From Streptacidiphilus anmyonensis (lineage in GTDB: Bacteria; Actinomycetota; Actinomycetes; Streptomycetales; Streptomycetaceae), in contig NZ_BBPQ01000039.1 in NCBI RefSeq assembly GCF_000787855.1, positions 5,215 through 60,040 on the forward strand: 54,826 nt of DNA, given 5' to 3'. Position 1 is the first letter of the stretch, and every line of letters begins with the position of its first letter. Positions 23,429 to 32,544 of the stretch are shown here, piece after piece. A program made the position numbers and the translations under genes. The notes beneath the pieces were generated by a model, which ran no database searches, was not told the DNA's origin, and was given only the letters and a program-made list of their open reading frames with translations.

Positions 23429-24807
23429 ACGGCGCGCAGGACGTGACCGACGTGGCCGACCCGGCGAACGCGCAGGACGTGAACCTTGCGCAGGACGTGA
23501 TCGGCGCGGGCTCCGTCGAGATCATCGCCGTCGGCGGGCTGCCGGAGATCGCGGCCGGGGACGACATCGCCGCGCTGCTGGTGGCCGCGGAGGGCTTCGC
23601 CCTGCGCGACGGGGACCTGCTCCTGGTCACCTCGAAGATCGTCAGCAAGGCTGAGGGCCGGCTCGTCGAGGCCGTGGACCGCGAGGCCGCGATCGACGCC
23701 GAGGCCGTCCGCGTCGTCGCCCGGCGCGGGCGCACCCGGATCGTGGAGAACCGCCAGGGCCTGGTCATGGCGGCGGCGGGCGTCGACGCCTCCAACACCC
23801 CGCCCGGGACGGTGCTGCTGCTGCCGGAGGACCCGGACGCCTCGGCGCGGTCGCTGCGCAAGCGTCTGCACGAACTGACGGGCGCACGCGTGGGCGTGCT
23901 GGTCACCGACACCTTCGGCCGCCCGTGGCGCAACGGCCTCACCGACGTGGCCATCGGCGCCGCCGGCGTCGCGGTCCTCGAGGACCACCGCGGTCGCGTC
24001 GACAGCCACGGCAACGAGCTCTCCCTCACCGTCACCGCCACCGCCGACGAACTGGCCGCGGCGGCCGACCTGGTGAAGGGCAAGACGTCCGGCCGTCCCG
24101 TCGCGATCGTGCGCGGTCTCGGCCACGTCGTGACGGAGGACGACGGCGACGGCATCCGCCCGCTGATCCGCCCCGTCGACGAGGACCTGTTCCGGCTCGG
24201 CACCTCGGAGGCCGTCCGCGAGGCCGTCCACGGCCGGCGCACGGTCCGGAGCTTCACCTCGACCCCGGTCGACCCGAAGGCGGTCCGCCGCGCTGTCGCG
24301 GCGGCGATCACGGCCCCTGCCCCGCACCACACCACGCCGTGGCGCTTCGTCCTCGTCGAGTCGCAGGCCACGCGCACGCGCCTGCTGGACGCGATGCTGG
24401 CCGCGTGGAACCGCGACCTGGTCGAGCTCGACGACTGGGACGCGGAGCGAGTGGCCCGACGCGTCCGCCGCGGGGACGTGCTGCGCAACGCGCCGTACCT
24501 GGTGGTCCCCTGCATGGTGATGGACGGCTCCCACGACTACCCCGACGCGCGCCGCGGGGCCGCGGAGCGGGAGATGTTCGTGGTGGCGATGGGCGCGGCG
24601 GTCGAGAACATGCTCGTGACGCTCGCGGGCGAGGGGCTGGGCTCGGCGTGGGTCTCGTCGACGATGTTCTGCCGGGACACGGTCCGCGAGGTACTCGAAC
24701 TCCCGGCCGACTGGGACCCGATGGGCGCGATCGCGATCGGCACGCCCGCCTCCCCGGCGCCCGCGCGCCAGCCCCGCGACCCGGAACAGTTCTTGACGGT
24801 GAGGTAG
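23425..24807 (+). CDS. fbiB: F420:glutamate ligase FbiB (CofE-nitroreductase fusion)
   Basis: 460 residues. The N-terminal part (about 27-250) is the CofE glutamate ligase: [36 protein letters not shown] and [17 protein letters not shown]. The C-terminal part (about 260-460) is a nitroreductase-fold FMN domain ([34 protein letters not shown]) that reduces dehydro-F420-0 and supports the poly-glutamate tail in actinobacteria. GTG 23425 overlaps the fbiA stop. The first 25 residues contain three AQDV repeats encoded by a 13-base unit (GCGCAGGACGTGA) at 23434, 23470 and 23488, each carrying an in-frame GTG, so the real start could be later. A hairpin begins at the stop codon. Confidence 0.93.
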   Translation: MNGAQDVTDVADPANAQDVNLAQDVIGAGSVEIIAVGGLPEIAAGDDIAALLVAAEGFALRDGDLLLVTSKIVSKAEGRLVEAVDREAAIDAEAVRVVARRGRTRIVENRQGLVMAAAGVDASNTPPGTVLLLPEDPDASARSLRKRLHELTGARVGVLVTDTFGRPWRNGLTDVAIGAAGVAVLEDHRGRVDSHGNELSLTVTATADELAAAADLVKGKTSGRPVAIVRGLGHVVTEDDGDGIRPLIRPVDEDLFRLGTSEAVREAVHGRRTVRSFTSTPVDPKAVRRAVAAAITAPAPHHTTPWRFVLVESQATRTRLLDAMLAAWNRDLVELDDWDAERVARRVRRGDVLRNAPYLVVPCMVMDGSHDYPDARRGAAEREMFVVAMGAAVENMLVTLAGEGLGSAWVSSTMFCRDTVREVLELPADWDPMGAIAIGTPASPAPARQPRDPEQFLTVR

Positions 24808-24828
24808 CTGCACGGCCGAAGGTGCAGC
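24807..24828 (+). terminator. Short hairpin after fbiB
   Basis: GCTGCAC / GTGCAGC, 7-bp stem with an 8-base loop, beginning at the last base of the fbiB stop codon. Confidence 0.45.
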
Positions 24829-24844
24829 GCCATCCGCACAGGGA

Positions 24845-24880
24845 GGTTGCTCGCGCAGTTCCTCGCGCCCCTGAGGGGTT
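24845..24880 (-). repeat. Dispersed intergenic element, copy 3
   Basis: Read on the minus strand it is AACCCCTCAGGGGCGCGAGG followed by AACTGCGCGAGCAACC, beginning 4 bases after the stop of the AlkA-like gene and in that gene's orientation. This is the copy closest to the form I remember from other Streptomyces genomes. Confidence 0.6.
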
Positions 24881-24884
24881 GCCG

Positions 24885-25871
24885 CTACATGTCCCGGTAG
24901 TCCAGCGGAGCGTAGCGCGGGGCGTGCCGGGGCGCGGCGATGCGGAGTGTGTGCAGCAAGCGGCAGACGCGGTAGCGGTGGGGGCGGTAGGGCTCCAGCA
25001 GTTCCAGCATCACCGCGTCGTCGCTCCGCTCGCGGCCGGCCAGCGCCCAGCCGACCGTGTTCGGCAGGTGCAGGTCGCCGACGGAGACCGCGTCCGCGTC
25101 GCCGTTGCTGCGTTGCAGCGTCTCGGCCGCCGTCCACAGCCCGATGCCGGGCACCGTGGTCAGCCGGGCGACGGCGTCGTCCGGGGACATCACCGACGCC
25201 TCCTCCAGGCGCGGAGCGAGCTTCGCCGCCCGCACGACGGTGGCCGCGCGCTTGCCGTCGACCCGGGCGCGATGCCAGGCCCAGGAGGGGATCATCGCCC
25301 AGTCGCGCGCCGCGGGCGGCGCGTACATGTACGGCGGGACGGCGGATCCGCCCGGGGCCGCCTCGCCGTACTCGCGCAGCAGCGTGCGCCAGGCCTCGTA
25401 CGCCTCACCGGTGGTGACCCGCTGTTCCAGGATCGCCGGGACGAGGGACTCCATCACCAGCCCGGTCCGGCCGATCCGCAGCCCGGGGTGGCGCGTGTGC
25501 GCGTCGCGCAGCAGCCGGTGGCCGCGCGGGTCGAACGACGAGGGGTCGTCCTCCGCGCCGAGCCAGCGCGGGACCGCGTCCAGGAGCCAGGACGCGCCCG
25601 CGCCCCACGCCGTCGCCTCGACGGCGCCCTCGGCGGGGCGGGTGCGCAGGCGGAGCGTGCCGACGCCGGCGGGGGTGCGGGAGACCCGCCAGAGCGCGCC
25701 GTCGCGCGTGCGCCGGTAGGCGGGGTCCAGGGGGCCGCGTCGCAGGAACCCGAAGGTCATGGCCACGTCGAGCGGTCCGTCGGGCTTCCAGACCCGTACC
25801 GTTCCGCCCGTCCTCGACGGCGTCGCCGCGGCCGCGGACGACGTGCCGGCAGCCGCGCCACTCCCGCTCAT
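24885..25871 (-). CDS. AlkA-like DNA-3-methyladenine glycosylase family protein
   Basis: 328 residues, HhH-GPD superfamily base-excision enzyme expected to remove alkylated purines. The helix-hairpin-helix is LTTVPGIGLWTAAETLQR (about 237-254) and the catalytic Asp is D266 in AVSVGDLHLPNTVGWAL. An N-terminal domain of about 130 residues precedes it. I chose ATG 25871 (MSGSGAAAGTSS); GTG 25874 is directly before it. TAACCT on the minus strand (25887-25882) lies 7 bases from that GTG, suggesting a leaderless transcript. Divergent from the TIGR03089 gene, a common Streptomyces arrangement. Confidence 0.85.
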   Translation of the reverse strand: MSGSGAAAGTSSAAAATPSRTGGTVRVWKPDGPLDVAMTFGFLRRGPLDPAYRRTRDGALWRVSRTPAGVGTLRLRTRPAEGAVEATAWGAGASWLLDAVPRWLGAEDDPSSFDPRGHRLLRDAHTRHPGLRIGRTGLVMESLVPAILEQRVTTGEAYEAWRTLLREYGEAAPGGSAVPPYMYAPPAARDWAMIPSWAWHRARVDGKRAATVVRAAKLAPRLEEASVMSPDDAVARLTTVPGIGLWTAAETLQRSNGDADAVSVGDLHLPNTVGWALAGRERSDDAVMLELLEPYRPHRYRVCRLLHTLRIAAPRHAPRYAPLDYRDM

Positions 25872-25956
25872 CACCCGAGTCAGGTTACCGGCACGAAAAG
25901 TTAGCGGCGGGGGCCTGGTCCCTTCGCCCTGCGCACGCCGTAGGCTGGGCACCACC
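25872..25956. promoter_or_regulatory. Divergent promoters, AlkA-like / TIGR03089
   Basis: Minus strand TAACCT (25887-25882) and plus strand TAGGCT (25941-25946), the latter 10 bases before ATG 25957. Both genes lack a convincing ribosome binding site. Confidence 0.4.
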
Positions 25957-26721
25957 ATGAGCCAGACACCCTTCAGCGGCGCAGAGTCCCCCGCCGATCT
26001 GCTGCGCTCCCTCCTCGAGGCCGATCCAGCCCGCCCCCTCATCACCTTCTACGACGACGCGACGGGAGAGCGGGTCGAGCTCTCCGTCAAGACGTTCGAC
26101 AACTGGGTGGCCAAGACCGCGAACCTGCTGCAGGACGAGCTGACGGCCGCGCCGGACGACCGGTGCGCGCTGCTGCTGCCCGCGCACTGGCAGAGCGCGA
26201 TCTGGCTCTTCGCCTGCTGGTCGGTGGGGGTGCTGGCCTGTCCTGGCGGCGACCCGGCCAAGGCCCAGCTGGTGGTGAGCGGGCCGGACACCCTGGAGGA
26301 GGCGCTGGCCTGCGAGGGCGAGCGGGTGGCGCTGGCGCTGCGTCCGCTCGGCGGGCGGTTCCCGCAGCTGCCCGACGGGTTCGTGGACTACGCGGTCGAG
26401 GTGCCGGCGCAGGGCGACCGGTTCGTGCCGTACGCGCCGGTGGACCCCTCGCGGCCCGCGCTGGAGATCGACGGCGAGCAGCTGAGCGGCGCGCACGTGG
26501 TCTCGCTGGCGGCGGAGCACGCGCGGCAGTTGGGGCTCGACGAGCAGGACCGGGTGCTGTCCACGCTCGGCTACAGCGACTGGGACGGCCTGGCCGGCGG
26601 GCTGCTGGCGCCGCTGGTCGTCGGCGGCAGCGTGGTGCTGTGCCGGCACAGCGGGTCGCTCTCCCCGGAGACGCTGGCCCGGCGGATCGCGGACGAGCGG
26701 GTCACCCGGCAGCTCGCCTGA
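25957..26721 (+). CDS. TIGR03089 family protein (truncated acyl-CoA-synthetase-like)
   Basis: 254 residues related to the N-terminal portion of AMP-binding acyl-CoA synthetases: PLITFYDDATGERVELSVKT, DNWVAKTANLLQDELTAAPD, LPAHWQSAIWLFACW, and a later GLAGGLLAPLVVGGSVVLCR. It lacks the adenylate-forming P-loop and the C-terminal domain, which is normal for TIGR03089, an actinobacterial family of unknown function. Position next to LCP genes matches mycobacteria as I recall. ATG 25957 was chosen because the family begins with such a short lead; the frame is open further upstream over the divergent gene. Confidence 0.85.
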   Translation: MSQTPFSGAESPADLLRSLLEADPARPLITFYDDATGERVELSVKTFDNWVAKTANLLQDELTAAPDDRCALLLPAHWQSAIWLFACWSVGVLACPGGDPAKAQLVVSGPDTLEEALACEGERVALALRPLGGRFPQLPDGFVDYAVEVPAQGDRFVPYAPVDPSRPALEIDGEQLSGAHVVSLAAEHARQLGLDEQDRVLSTLGYSDWDGLAGGLLAPLVVGGSVVLCRHSGSLSPETLARRIADERVTRQLA

Positions 26722-27041
26722 CGCCGCTTCACCCGTCACCCGGACCGGTGAACACCGGTCAGGCCCGGCCGGATCGCGTACGGTTCGCGGCTTGCTTCGC
26801 CGCGCCCTCCGATAGGGCGGGCACGTCGGCGCCGAGCCCTGTTCGGGGCGGGTGCCGAGCCTGTTCCGGGCCCGTGCCGAGGCCGCCGCCGACCCGCCCG
26901 CCCGTCCCTGTGCGGACGTCCGCCGACCGCGAGGGCGCGCGGGACGGCCGCGCCACGCCTGACCCGCTCCCGTTACGCTGGCGCCCCAGGAACAGCCCGG
27001 CGGCCGGCGGTCGTCCGGTCAGGCGGGGAACGGAGCGACGG
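26722..27041. other. Gene-free region upstream of the LytR_C gene
   Basis: 320 bases without a supported gene. It contains a small hairpin (26743-26760) and a near-duplicate GCCGAGCCTGTTC block (about 26833 and 26857). I see no clear promoter. Confidence 0.4.
26743..26760 (+). terminator. Small hairpin after TIGR03089
   Basis: GACCGGT / ACCGGTC around a GAAC tetraloop, 22 bases after the stop codon. A 7-bp stem is short for a terminator. Confidence 0.4.
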
Positions 27042-27692
27042 GTGGGCACGCGCGGCAAGGGCGGCGGCAGACGACGGACGGGCGGGCCCGGTGCCGGAGC
27101 GGCCGCGGGGTCCCGCGCGGAGGCCAGAGCCGCCCGAGGGCGCGGGCGCGGCGCCACGCGCAGCGGCCCCTGGGTGGCGGCGGCGGTCGGCTTCCTCGCG
27201 CTGGCGGGTCTGGGGGGCTTCCTGGTGCTCCACGACGGCGCGGCGACGCACGCCACCGCCGAGGACGCCGCCTCGGCGTCGGCCTCCGCCGGCTCCCCTT
27301 CCGCCTCCGCGTCGGCCGCGCCGAGCTGCACGGCGGAGCCCGCCGACAAGACGTTCCCGGCCTCCGGGCCGAAGGCGAAGCCGCTGGACGTCCGGGTGAC
27401 CGTGCTGAACGGCAGCGGCACCATCGGGCAGGCGGAGGCGGTGCTGAGCTGGATGCAGAACACCGAGAAGTACCTGCGCACCAGCAACGGCGGCCCGGCC
27501 GACCACCAGGCGACGACCACGCTCGTCTACGCGCCCGACCATGTGGACCAGGCCCGCGCCCTGGTCGCCTCCCTCGGCCTGCCCGCCTCCGCGCTGCACG
27601 GGAACGGCACCTCCACGGGAGCCAGGGACCCGATGGTGCTGACCCTGGGCGCCGACTTCCGCGGAGTCGGAAAAGCCTTTTCCCACTGCTGA
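27042..27692 (+). CDS. Membrane-anchored LytR_C-domain protein
   Basis: 216 residues. A basic cytoplasmic N-terminus (RGKGGGRRRTGG) precedes one membrane span (WVAAAVGFLALAGLGGFLVL, about 45-65), a Ser/Ala linker, then a LytR_C domain from about 115: VRVTVLNGSGTIGQAEAVLS and TTTLVYAPDHVDQARALVAS. The same domain ends the two large LCP proteins downstream, but here no LCP catalytic domain is present, so it may be an accessory or regulator of LCP enzymes at the membrane. Start GTG 27042 with GGAG 6-7 bases upstream. Cys is the last residue. Confidence 0.82.
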   Translation: MGTRGKGGGRRRTGGPGAGAAAGSRAEARAARGRGRGATRSGPWVAAAVGFLALAGLGGFLVLHDGAATHATAEDAASASASAGSPSASASAAPSCTAEPADKTFPASGPKAKPLDVRVTVLNGSGTIGQAEAVLSWMQNTEKYLRTSNGGPADHQATTTLVYAPDHVDQARALVASLGLPASALHGNGTSTGARDPMVLTLGADFRGVGKAFSHC

Positions 27693-27714
27693 ACCCGGCG
27701 TCGGGGAACCGATC

Positions 27715-27738
27715 GCAGCACCGTTGCGTCCGTGCTGC
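27715..27738 (+). terminator. Hairpin after the LytR_C gene
   Basis: GCAGCAC / GTGCTGC, 7-bp stem with a 10-base loop, 22 bases after the stop. A second hairpin, CGGTGCG / CGCACCG, lies at 27786-27806. Confidence 0.45.
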
Positions 27739-27844
27739 CCGAGGAGGTTCCCGCGAGTCGTGAACCGAGTGGAATTCCTTGGGCACGGTGCGTGACCAGC
27801 GCACCGGAATTAAGGATTTCGTTCCCTTCGGCCCCGGCCCTCCT

Positions 27845-27876
27845 CCTGTGAACCACAGGTAATCAATCGCTAAAGT
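27845..27876 (+). promoter_or_regulatory. Probable promoter and palindrome upstream of the LCP genes
   Basis: CCTGTG-AAC-CACAGG (27845-27859) is a perfect palindrome. TAAAGT at 27871-27876 is a good -10, and the -35 position (GTGAAC, 27848-27853) falls inside the palindrome, as expected for a repressor site. CCTGTGAACCAC recurs at 27937-27948 over the start codon of the first LCP gene. Confidence 0.45.
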
Positions 27877-27939
27877 TTGCGGACGCAGCGCGCGGGGGCA
27901 GGGCTGTGCATCGGATGTCGCCGAGGGGGGACCCACCCT

Positions 27940-29625
27940 GTGAACCACCAGGACCACCGCGCTGATGTGGCCGTTTCGGACACATCAGAACAAACGCCCC
28001 GAAGCGGAGGTCGAGCCGCAACCCGAAAGTCCGGACAAAACGTCGGCAGGAATGCGGCGCGCGGTCGCCGAATTCTGAAATGGACCGCCATCGGCGCCGC
28101 GGCGTCGGTCCTCGTCGCGGCCGGCGGAATGTACGTCTACGTCAAGATTCTCGATTCCAATTTCAAGACCGGGGCCCTCGGCAACGGAAAGGTCGACGTC
28201 GCCGCGCCCAAACCGGACAAGTTCGGACACGTGCCGCTGAACATCCTGGTCATCGGCTCCGACGGCCGGTCCTCCAGCGCCGACTGCGACCTCGGCGGCT
28301 CCTGCGACGGCAGTGCCCCGCACGCGGACGTCGAGATGCTGCTGCACGTCTCCGCGGACCGCAGCAACGCGTCGATCCTGAGCATCCCGCGCGACACCCG
28401 CGTCTCCATCCCGGCCTGCACCGACGCCAAGGGCGTGACGCACGCCGCCCGGTCCTTCCAGCCCATCACCAACAGCCTGAACTACAACGTCCCCGGCTGC
28501 GTGGTCGACACCTGGGAGGCGCTGACGCACATCCACATCGACCACTGGGTGATGGTGGACTTCTCCGGCGTGGTGAAGATGGCCGACGCCGTCGGCGGCG
28601 TCGACGTGTGCACCCGGCAGAACGTGATGGACTACCAACGCCAGTACTTCGGCGGCCAGTGGCACGAGATCGGCTCCCACCTGGAGCTGCCGGCCGGCAC
28701 GCACAAGGTCACCGGCGTCCAGGCGCTGGAGTGGCTGCGCACCCGGCACGCCTTCGAGGACGGCAGCGACGTGGGCCGCGCCAAGGCGCAGCACCTGTAC
28801 CTGAACTCGATGATCCGCCAGATGAAGTCGGCCTCGACCATCACGAACCCGTTCAGGCTGAACTCGCTGGCGCAGGCCGCGACCCACGCCGTCTCCATGG
28901 ACCAGGGCCTGGGCAGCATCGAGTCGCTCAGTTCGCTGGCCCTGGACGTCGACAAGGTGCCGTCCGACCGGATCACCACGGTGACGGTGCCGCACCACTT
29001 CCAGCCGGACCCGGCCACGCCGAACAACCTGCCGGTGGTCCTCAACGACTCCGCGAGCGGCCTGTTCGCGGAGTTGGCGAACGACGTGCCGCTGGACGGC
29101 AAGGGTTCCGCGGCGAGTGCGAGCCCCTCGCCCACCCCGCCGCCGGCCGCGCCGGTCGACAAGGCCGGCGTCCGCCTCGACGTGCAGAACGGCAGCGGCG
29201 TCAACCACCGCGGTCAGGTGATCACCGACGCCCTCGCCGCCGACGGCTTCACGCAGGCGGCCAGGGACACCCGGCTCGTCGACTACGGCGTGACGACGCT
29301 GGTCTACCCGAGCGCCGAGCAGGCGCAGGCCCAGGCCGTCGCGGCGGCGCTCAAGCTGCCCGCGACCGCGCTGAAGAGCTCCGCCTCGGCGACGGGTCTG
29401 ACCCTCCAGGTCGGCGCGGACTGGAAGACGGGCACGACGTTCCCGGCGGCCGCGCCGAAGACCGGCGGCCTGCCGACCGACGCGGAGTACCAGACGGCCT
29501 CGGACTCGTCGCAGTGCATGGACGTCAACCCGGCTCCCTACGCCAAGTTCGCACCAGGCCAGACCCACTACATCTACAGCTGGACCGGCCCGACCCCGCC
29601 GAGCGTGCCGCAGGCCACCGGCTGA
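27940..29625 (+). CDS. LCP (LytR-CpsA-Psr) family glycopolymer transferase, tandem copy 1
   Basis: 561 residues. One membrane anchor (WTAIGAAASVLVAAGGMYVY, about 50-69), then the extracytoplasmic LCP domain: LNILVIGSDGRSSSADC, ASILSIPRDTRVSIP, HIDHWVMVDFSGVVKMADAV, GGVDVCTRQNV and ALEWLRTRHAFEDGSDVGRA, with the Arg/Asp residues that bind pyrophosphate-lipid. A Ser/Pro linker leads to a LytR_C domain (VRLDVQNGSGVNHRGQVI) and a tail with QCMDVNPAPY. LCP proteins attach lipid-linked teichoic or other anionic glycopolymers to peptidoglycan. GTG 27940 with GAGGGGGG about 10 bases upstream. The next gene is a paralogue 30 bases on. Confidence 0.92.
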   Translation: MNHQDHRADVAVSDTSEQTPRSGGRAATRKSGQNVGRNAARGRRILKWTAIGAAASVLVAAGGMYVYVKILDSNFKTGALGNGKVDVAAPKPDKFGHVPLNILVIGSDGRSSSADCDLGGSCDGSAPHADVEMLLHVSADRSNASILSIPRDTRVSIPACTDAKGVTHAARSFQPITNSLNYNVPGCVVDTWEALTHIHIDHWVMVDFSGVVKMADAVGGVDVCTRQNVMDYQRQYFGGQWHEIGSHLELPAGTHKVTGVQALEWLRTRHAFEDGSDVGRAKAQHLYLNSMIRQMKSASTITNPFRLNSLAQAATHAVSMDQGLGSIESLSSLALDVDKVPSDRITTVTVPHHFQPDPATPNNLPVVLNDSASGLFAELANDVPLDGKGSAASASPSPTPPPAAPVDKAGVRLDVQNGSGVNHRGQVITDALAADGFTQAARDTRLVDYGVTTLVYPSAEQAQAQAVAAALKLPATALKSSASATGLTLQVGADWKTGTTFPAAAPKTGGLPTDAEYQTASDSSQCMDVNPAPYAKFAPGQTHYIYSWTGPTPPSVPQATG

Positions 29626-29655
29626 CCGGGACGACTCCAGGAGGGGGTAACGAAG

Positions 29656-31374
29656 ATGAGCGAGGAGTTTCCACAGGAGGACTTCGACCGCGGCTTCGAC
29701 GCCAGTGCGGAGCGCGGCCGTCGACGCAGCGGCGACACGCTGACCGGCGGCCTGCCGTCCGCGCCCGAGGGGGATGGGCGGGCGGCGGGGCCCGGGGCAC
29801 GCAGCGGGCACCGGAGGAGGCCGGGGCGCAGGAGACGGGTGCTCAAGTGGACGGCGGTCGCGGTCTCGTCCACGGTGCTGCTGTCGGCGGCCGGGCTCTA
29901 CGTCTACGTGAAGGTGCTCGACAGCAACATCCACTCCGAGCCGCTCCACTCGGGCGGCCCGGGCCCGTCGACCGTGGCCGAGAAGTCCTCGGGCGGCAGC
30001 CTGCCCGTCAACGTGCTGATCATCGGCTCGGACTCGCGCGACAACGCGGGAGACGTGAGCCTCGGCGGTTCGACCTCCTCCGTCGGCGGGCCGCCGCACG
30101 CGGACGTGGAGATGCTGGTCCACATATCCGCGGACCGCAGCAACGCCTCGATCACCAGCATGCCGCGCGACACCTGGGTGCAGCCGTACGACTGCCAGGG
30201 CAGGCAGCTCGGGCAGCGCAAGATCACCGAGACGCTGGCCTACGGTCCCAGCTGCGTGGTCGACACCTGGGAGAGCCTGACCCACATCCAGATCGACCAC
30301 TTCGTCATGCTGGACTTCTCCGGCGTGGTGAAGATGGCCGACGCGATCGGCGGGGTGCAGGTGTGCACCAAGGAGAACGTCGCCGACTACAAGATCAGCT
30401 ACGACACCGACGGCCAGCACGAGGTCGGCTCGGACCTGGTGCTGCCGGCGGGCCGCCACACCATCTTCGGCGTCCAGGCCCTGGAGTGGCTGCGCACCCG
30501 GCACGCCTGGGAGGACGGCACCGACATCGGCCGCACCCACGCGCAGCACCTGTACCTGAACTCGATGATCCGCACGATGAAGTCGTCGAACACGCTGCTC
30601 GACCTCGGCAAGGTCAACGCGCTGGCGCAGACCGCGACGTCGGCGCTGACCGTGGACCCGGGCCTGAAGAGCATCGAGGCGATGACCTCGCTGGCGCTGG
30701 AGTTCAACAAGGTCCCGGCCGACCGGGTCACCACGGTGACCATCCCGTTCGACCACATGACGGCCCCCGGCCAGAGCGACCCGAACAACTGGGATCCGGC
30801 CCTGAACGCCGACAGCGACAAGATCTTCTCGATGATCGCGAACGACATCCCGCTCGACAAGGGCGGCTCGTCGGCGGCGCCGAGCGCGAGCCCCTCCCCG
30901 TCGGCGACGACGGGCAGCAGCGCACCGGTGGACAAGGCGGGTGTGCGGATCTCCGTGCAGAACGCCGGAGTCCCGGGCCGCGGCGAGCAGCTGACGGACC
31001 GTCTGAAGGCGGCCGGCTTCACCCAGGCGGTACGGGACACCAGCGACGTCACGGGCACGACCCAGCTCAGCTACCCCGCCGCGGACCAGGCCCAGGCACA
31101 GGCCGTCGCCGCCGAGCTGGGCCTGACGCCGAGCGTGCTGAGGACCGACCCTGCGGCGACGCACCTGGTGCTGCGCGTCGGCAGCGACTGGCCGAGCGGC
31201 TTCGACTTCCGCGACACCCTGCCCAAGCAGGGGGCCGTGCCGACCTCGGCGGTCACCCAGAACGCCCAGAACGACAGCGGCCAGTGCATGGACGTCTACA
31301 AGCCCTACCAGTGGTCCGGGACGCCTCCGCACGTCCCCCAGCCGGCCGGCTACCGCCCGTACACGACACCCTGA
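29656..31374 (+). CDS. LCP family glycopolymer transferase, tandem copy 2
   Basis: 572 residues, clear tandem paralogue of the preceding gene with the same order: charged N-terminus, membrane anchor (WTAVAVSSTVLLSAAGLYVY), LCP domain (VNVLIIGSDSRDNAGDV, ASITSMPRDTWVQPYDC, ALEWLRTRHAWEDGTDIG, HAQHLYLNSMIRTMKS), Ser/Pro linker, LytR_C domain (VRISVQNAGVPGRGEQL) and a tail with SGQCMDVYKPYQW. The LytR_C motif NAGV replaces the usual NGSG. Strong GGAGGGGG 8 bases before ATG 29656. Same operon as copy 1. Confidence 0.93.
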   Translation: MSEEFPQEDFDRGFDASAERGRRRSGDTLTGGLPSAPEGDGRAAGPGARSGHRRRPGRRRRVLKWTAVAVSSTVLLSAAGLYVYVKVLDSNIHSEPLHSGGPGPSTVAEKSSGGSLPVNVLIIGSDSRDNAGDVSLGGSTSSVGGPPHADVEMLVHISADRSNASITSMPRDTWVQPYDCQGRQLGQRKITETLAYGPSCVVDTWESLTHIQIDHFVMLDFSGVVKMADAIGGVQVCTKENVADYKISYDTDGQHEVGSDLVLPAGRHTIFGVQALEWLRTRHAWEDGTDIGRTHAQHLYLNSMIRTMKSSNTLLDLGKVNALAQTATSALTVDPGLKSIEAMTSLALEFNKVPADRVTTVTIPFDHMTAPGQSDPNNWDPALNADSDKIFSMIANDIPLDKGGSSAAPSASPSPSATTGSSAPVDKAGVRISVQNAGVPGRGEQLTDRLKAAGFTQAVRDTSDVTGTTQLSYPAADQAQAQAVAAELGLTPSVLRTDPAATHLVLRVGSDWPSGFDFRDTLPKQGAVPTSAVTQNAQNDSGQCMDVYKPYQWSGTPPHVPQPAGYRPYTTP

Positions 31375-31395
31375 GGCGCGCGGGGACGGACGGCG

Positions 31396-31447
31396 CGGCA
31401 CGGAGGGCGCGGCGGCACGAGACGAGCGGCGGCACGGAGGGCGCGGC
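31396..31447. repeat. Direct repeat downstream of LCP copy 2
   Basis: An 18-base word CGGCACGGAGGGCGCGGC occurs at 31396-31413 and 31430-31447, with further fragments (GACGAGCGGCGGC, CACGAGCGGCGGC) between and after. Located between the LCP stop and the convergent glycosyltransferase stop. Confidence 0.5.
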
Positions 31448-31521
31448 TGCGCAGCACGAGCGGCGGCGCGACCAGGTCGCCGCCGCCTCTCAGACGGCCT
31501 CTCGACCCGCCTTCCGGCCCG

Positions 31522-32544
31522 TCACTCGGGCCGGGAGGCGGTGCTCGCGATGACCCTGCGGGCGAGCGAGCGCGGGCTGGTCAGGAAGCCCCAGCCCCAG
31601 GACATGTGCATGGTGGCCAGCGCCACCGGCAGCTGGAGGCGCGCGGACGGCGTGAGGCCCCGGCCCTCCTTGAGCGAGCCGAGCAGGATCGCCGCCGCGT
31701 ACCCGCCGGGGACGACGAGGGCGACCGGCGTCAGCGCGACGCCCGCGACCAGCCCGGCGGCGCAGCCCACCAGGGCGGCGGGCGGAGCGAGGTAGCGCAG
31801 GTTGACCGAGCCGCGGTGGTAGCGGGTGACCACGCGGCGCCAGCGGCCGTAGTCCTTGTACTGCTTGGCCAGCGCGCGCACGCTCGGGCGGGGGCGGTAG
31901 GTGACCTTGAGCTCCGGGGTGAACCAGATCAGCCCGCCGGCCTGGCGGATGCGGTAGTTCAGCTCCCAGTCCTGGGCGCGGATGAACTCCTCGTTGTAGC
32001 CGCCCTGCTGCTCCAGCACCTCGCGGCGGAAGACGCCGAGGTAGACGGTCTCGGCGGGGGCGGCCTCGCCGCCGGTGTGGAAGGCGGCGTTGCCGACGCC
32101 GATCCGGGAGGTCATCGCGGCCGCGACGGCCTTCTCCCACTCGGTCTCGCCCTCGGCCGCCATGATGCCGCCGACGTTGGCCGCGTCGCGCTCGTCGAGC
32201 AGGCGGACGGCGTTGGCGATGTAGCCGGGGGTGAGCAGGCCGTGCCCGTCGACGCGGACGACGACGGGGAAGCGGGAGCCCTTGATCGCGGCGTTGAGCC
32301 CGGCGGGGGTGCGGCCGGTCGGATTGGGAACGGTGTGCACCTCCCGGGCGGTGCCCGCGGTCTCCGCGACGAGCTGCGCGGCGATCTCATCGGTGCGGTC
32401 CGAGGACGGGCCGAGGGCGATCACGACCTCGATCGCGCCGTCGTACTCCTGCTCGAGGATGCGCGCGACGGCGGTGCGCAGATGCCGTTCCTCATTGAGG
32501 ACGGGCATGATCACGGAGACGGCGGGGAGGGGCGTGGCGACCAT
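31522..32544 (-). CDS. Family 2 glycosyltransferase with C-terminal membrane segments
   Basis: 340 residues. GT-A domain: AVSVIMPVLNEERHLRTAVA, ALGPSSDRTDEIA, VVVRVDGHGLLTPGYIANA (DxG metal site), AETVYLGVFRREVLEQQGGY and AQDWELNYRIRQAG. Two or three hydrophobic segments follow from about 255 (AALVGCAAGLVAGVALTPVA). Similar to polyprenol-linked rhamnosyl- or galactosyltransferases placed beside LCP genes; mycobacterial wbbL sits in a comparable place, but this is not clearly the orthologue. ATG 32544 lies 9 bases after TACGGT (minus strand). Divergent from LCP copy 3, suggesting a shared glycopolymer pathway. Confidence 0.88.
   Translation of the reverse strand: MVATPLPAVSVIMPVLNEERHLRTAVARILEQEYDGAIEVVIALGPSSDRTDEIAAQLVAETAGTAREVHTVPNPTGRTPAGLNAAIKGSRFPVVVRVDGHGLLTPGYIANAVRLLDERDAANVGGIMAAEGETEWEKAVAAAMTSRIGVGNAAFHTGGEAAPAETVYLGVFRREVLEQQGGYNEEFIRAQDWELNYRIRQAGGLIWFTPELKVTYRPRPSVRALAKQYKDYGRWRRVVTRYHRGSVNLRYLAPPAALVGCAAGLVAGVALTPVALVVPGGYAAAILLGSLKEGRGLTPSARLQLPVALATMHMSWGWGFLTSPRSLARRVIASTASRPE

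Noticed and set aside
27985..31553. Frames of over 1100 codons on both strands across the LCP genes
   Set aside because: Shadow frames of two LCP genes with clear domains, anchors and ribosome binding sites.
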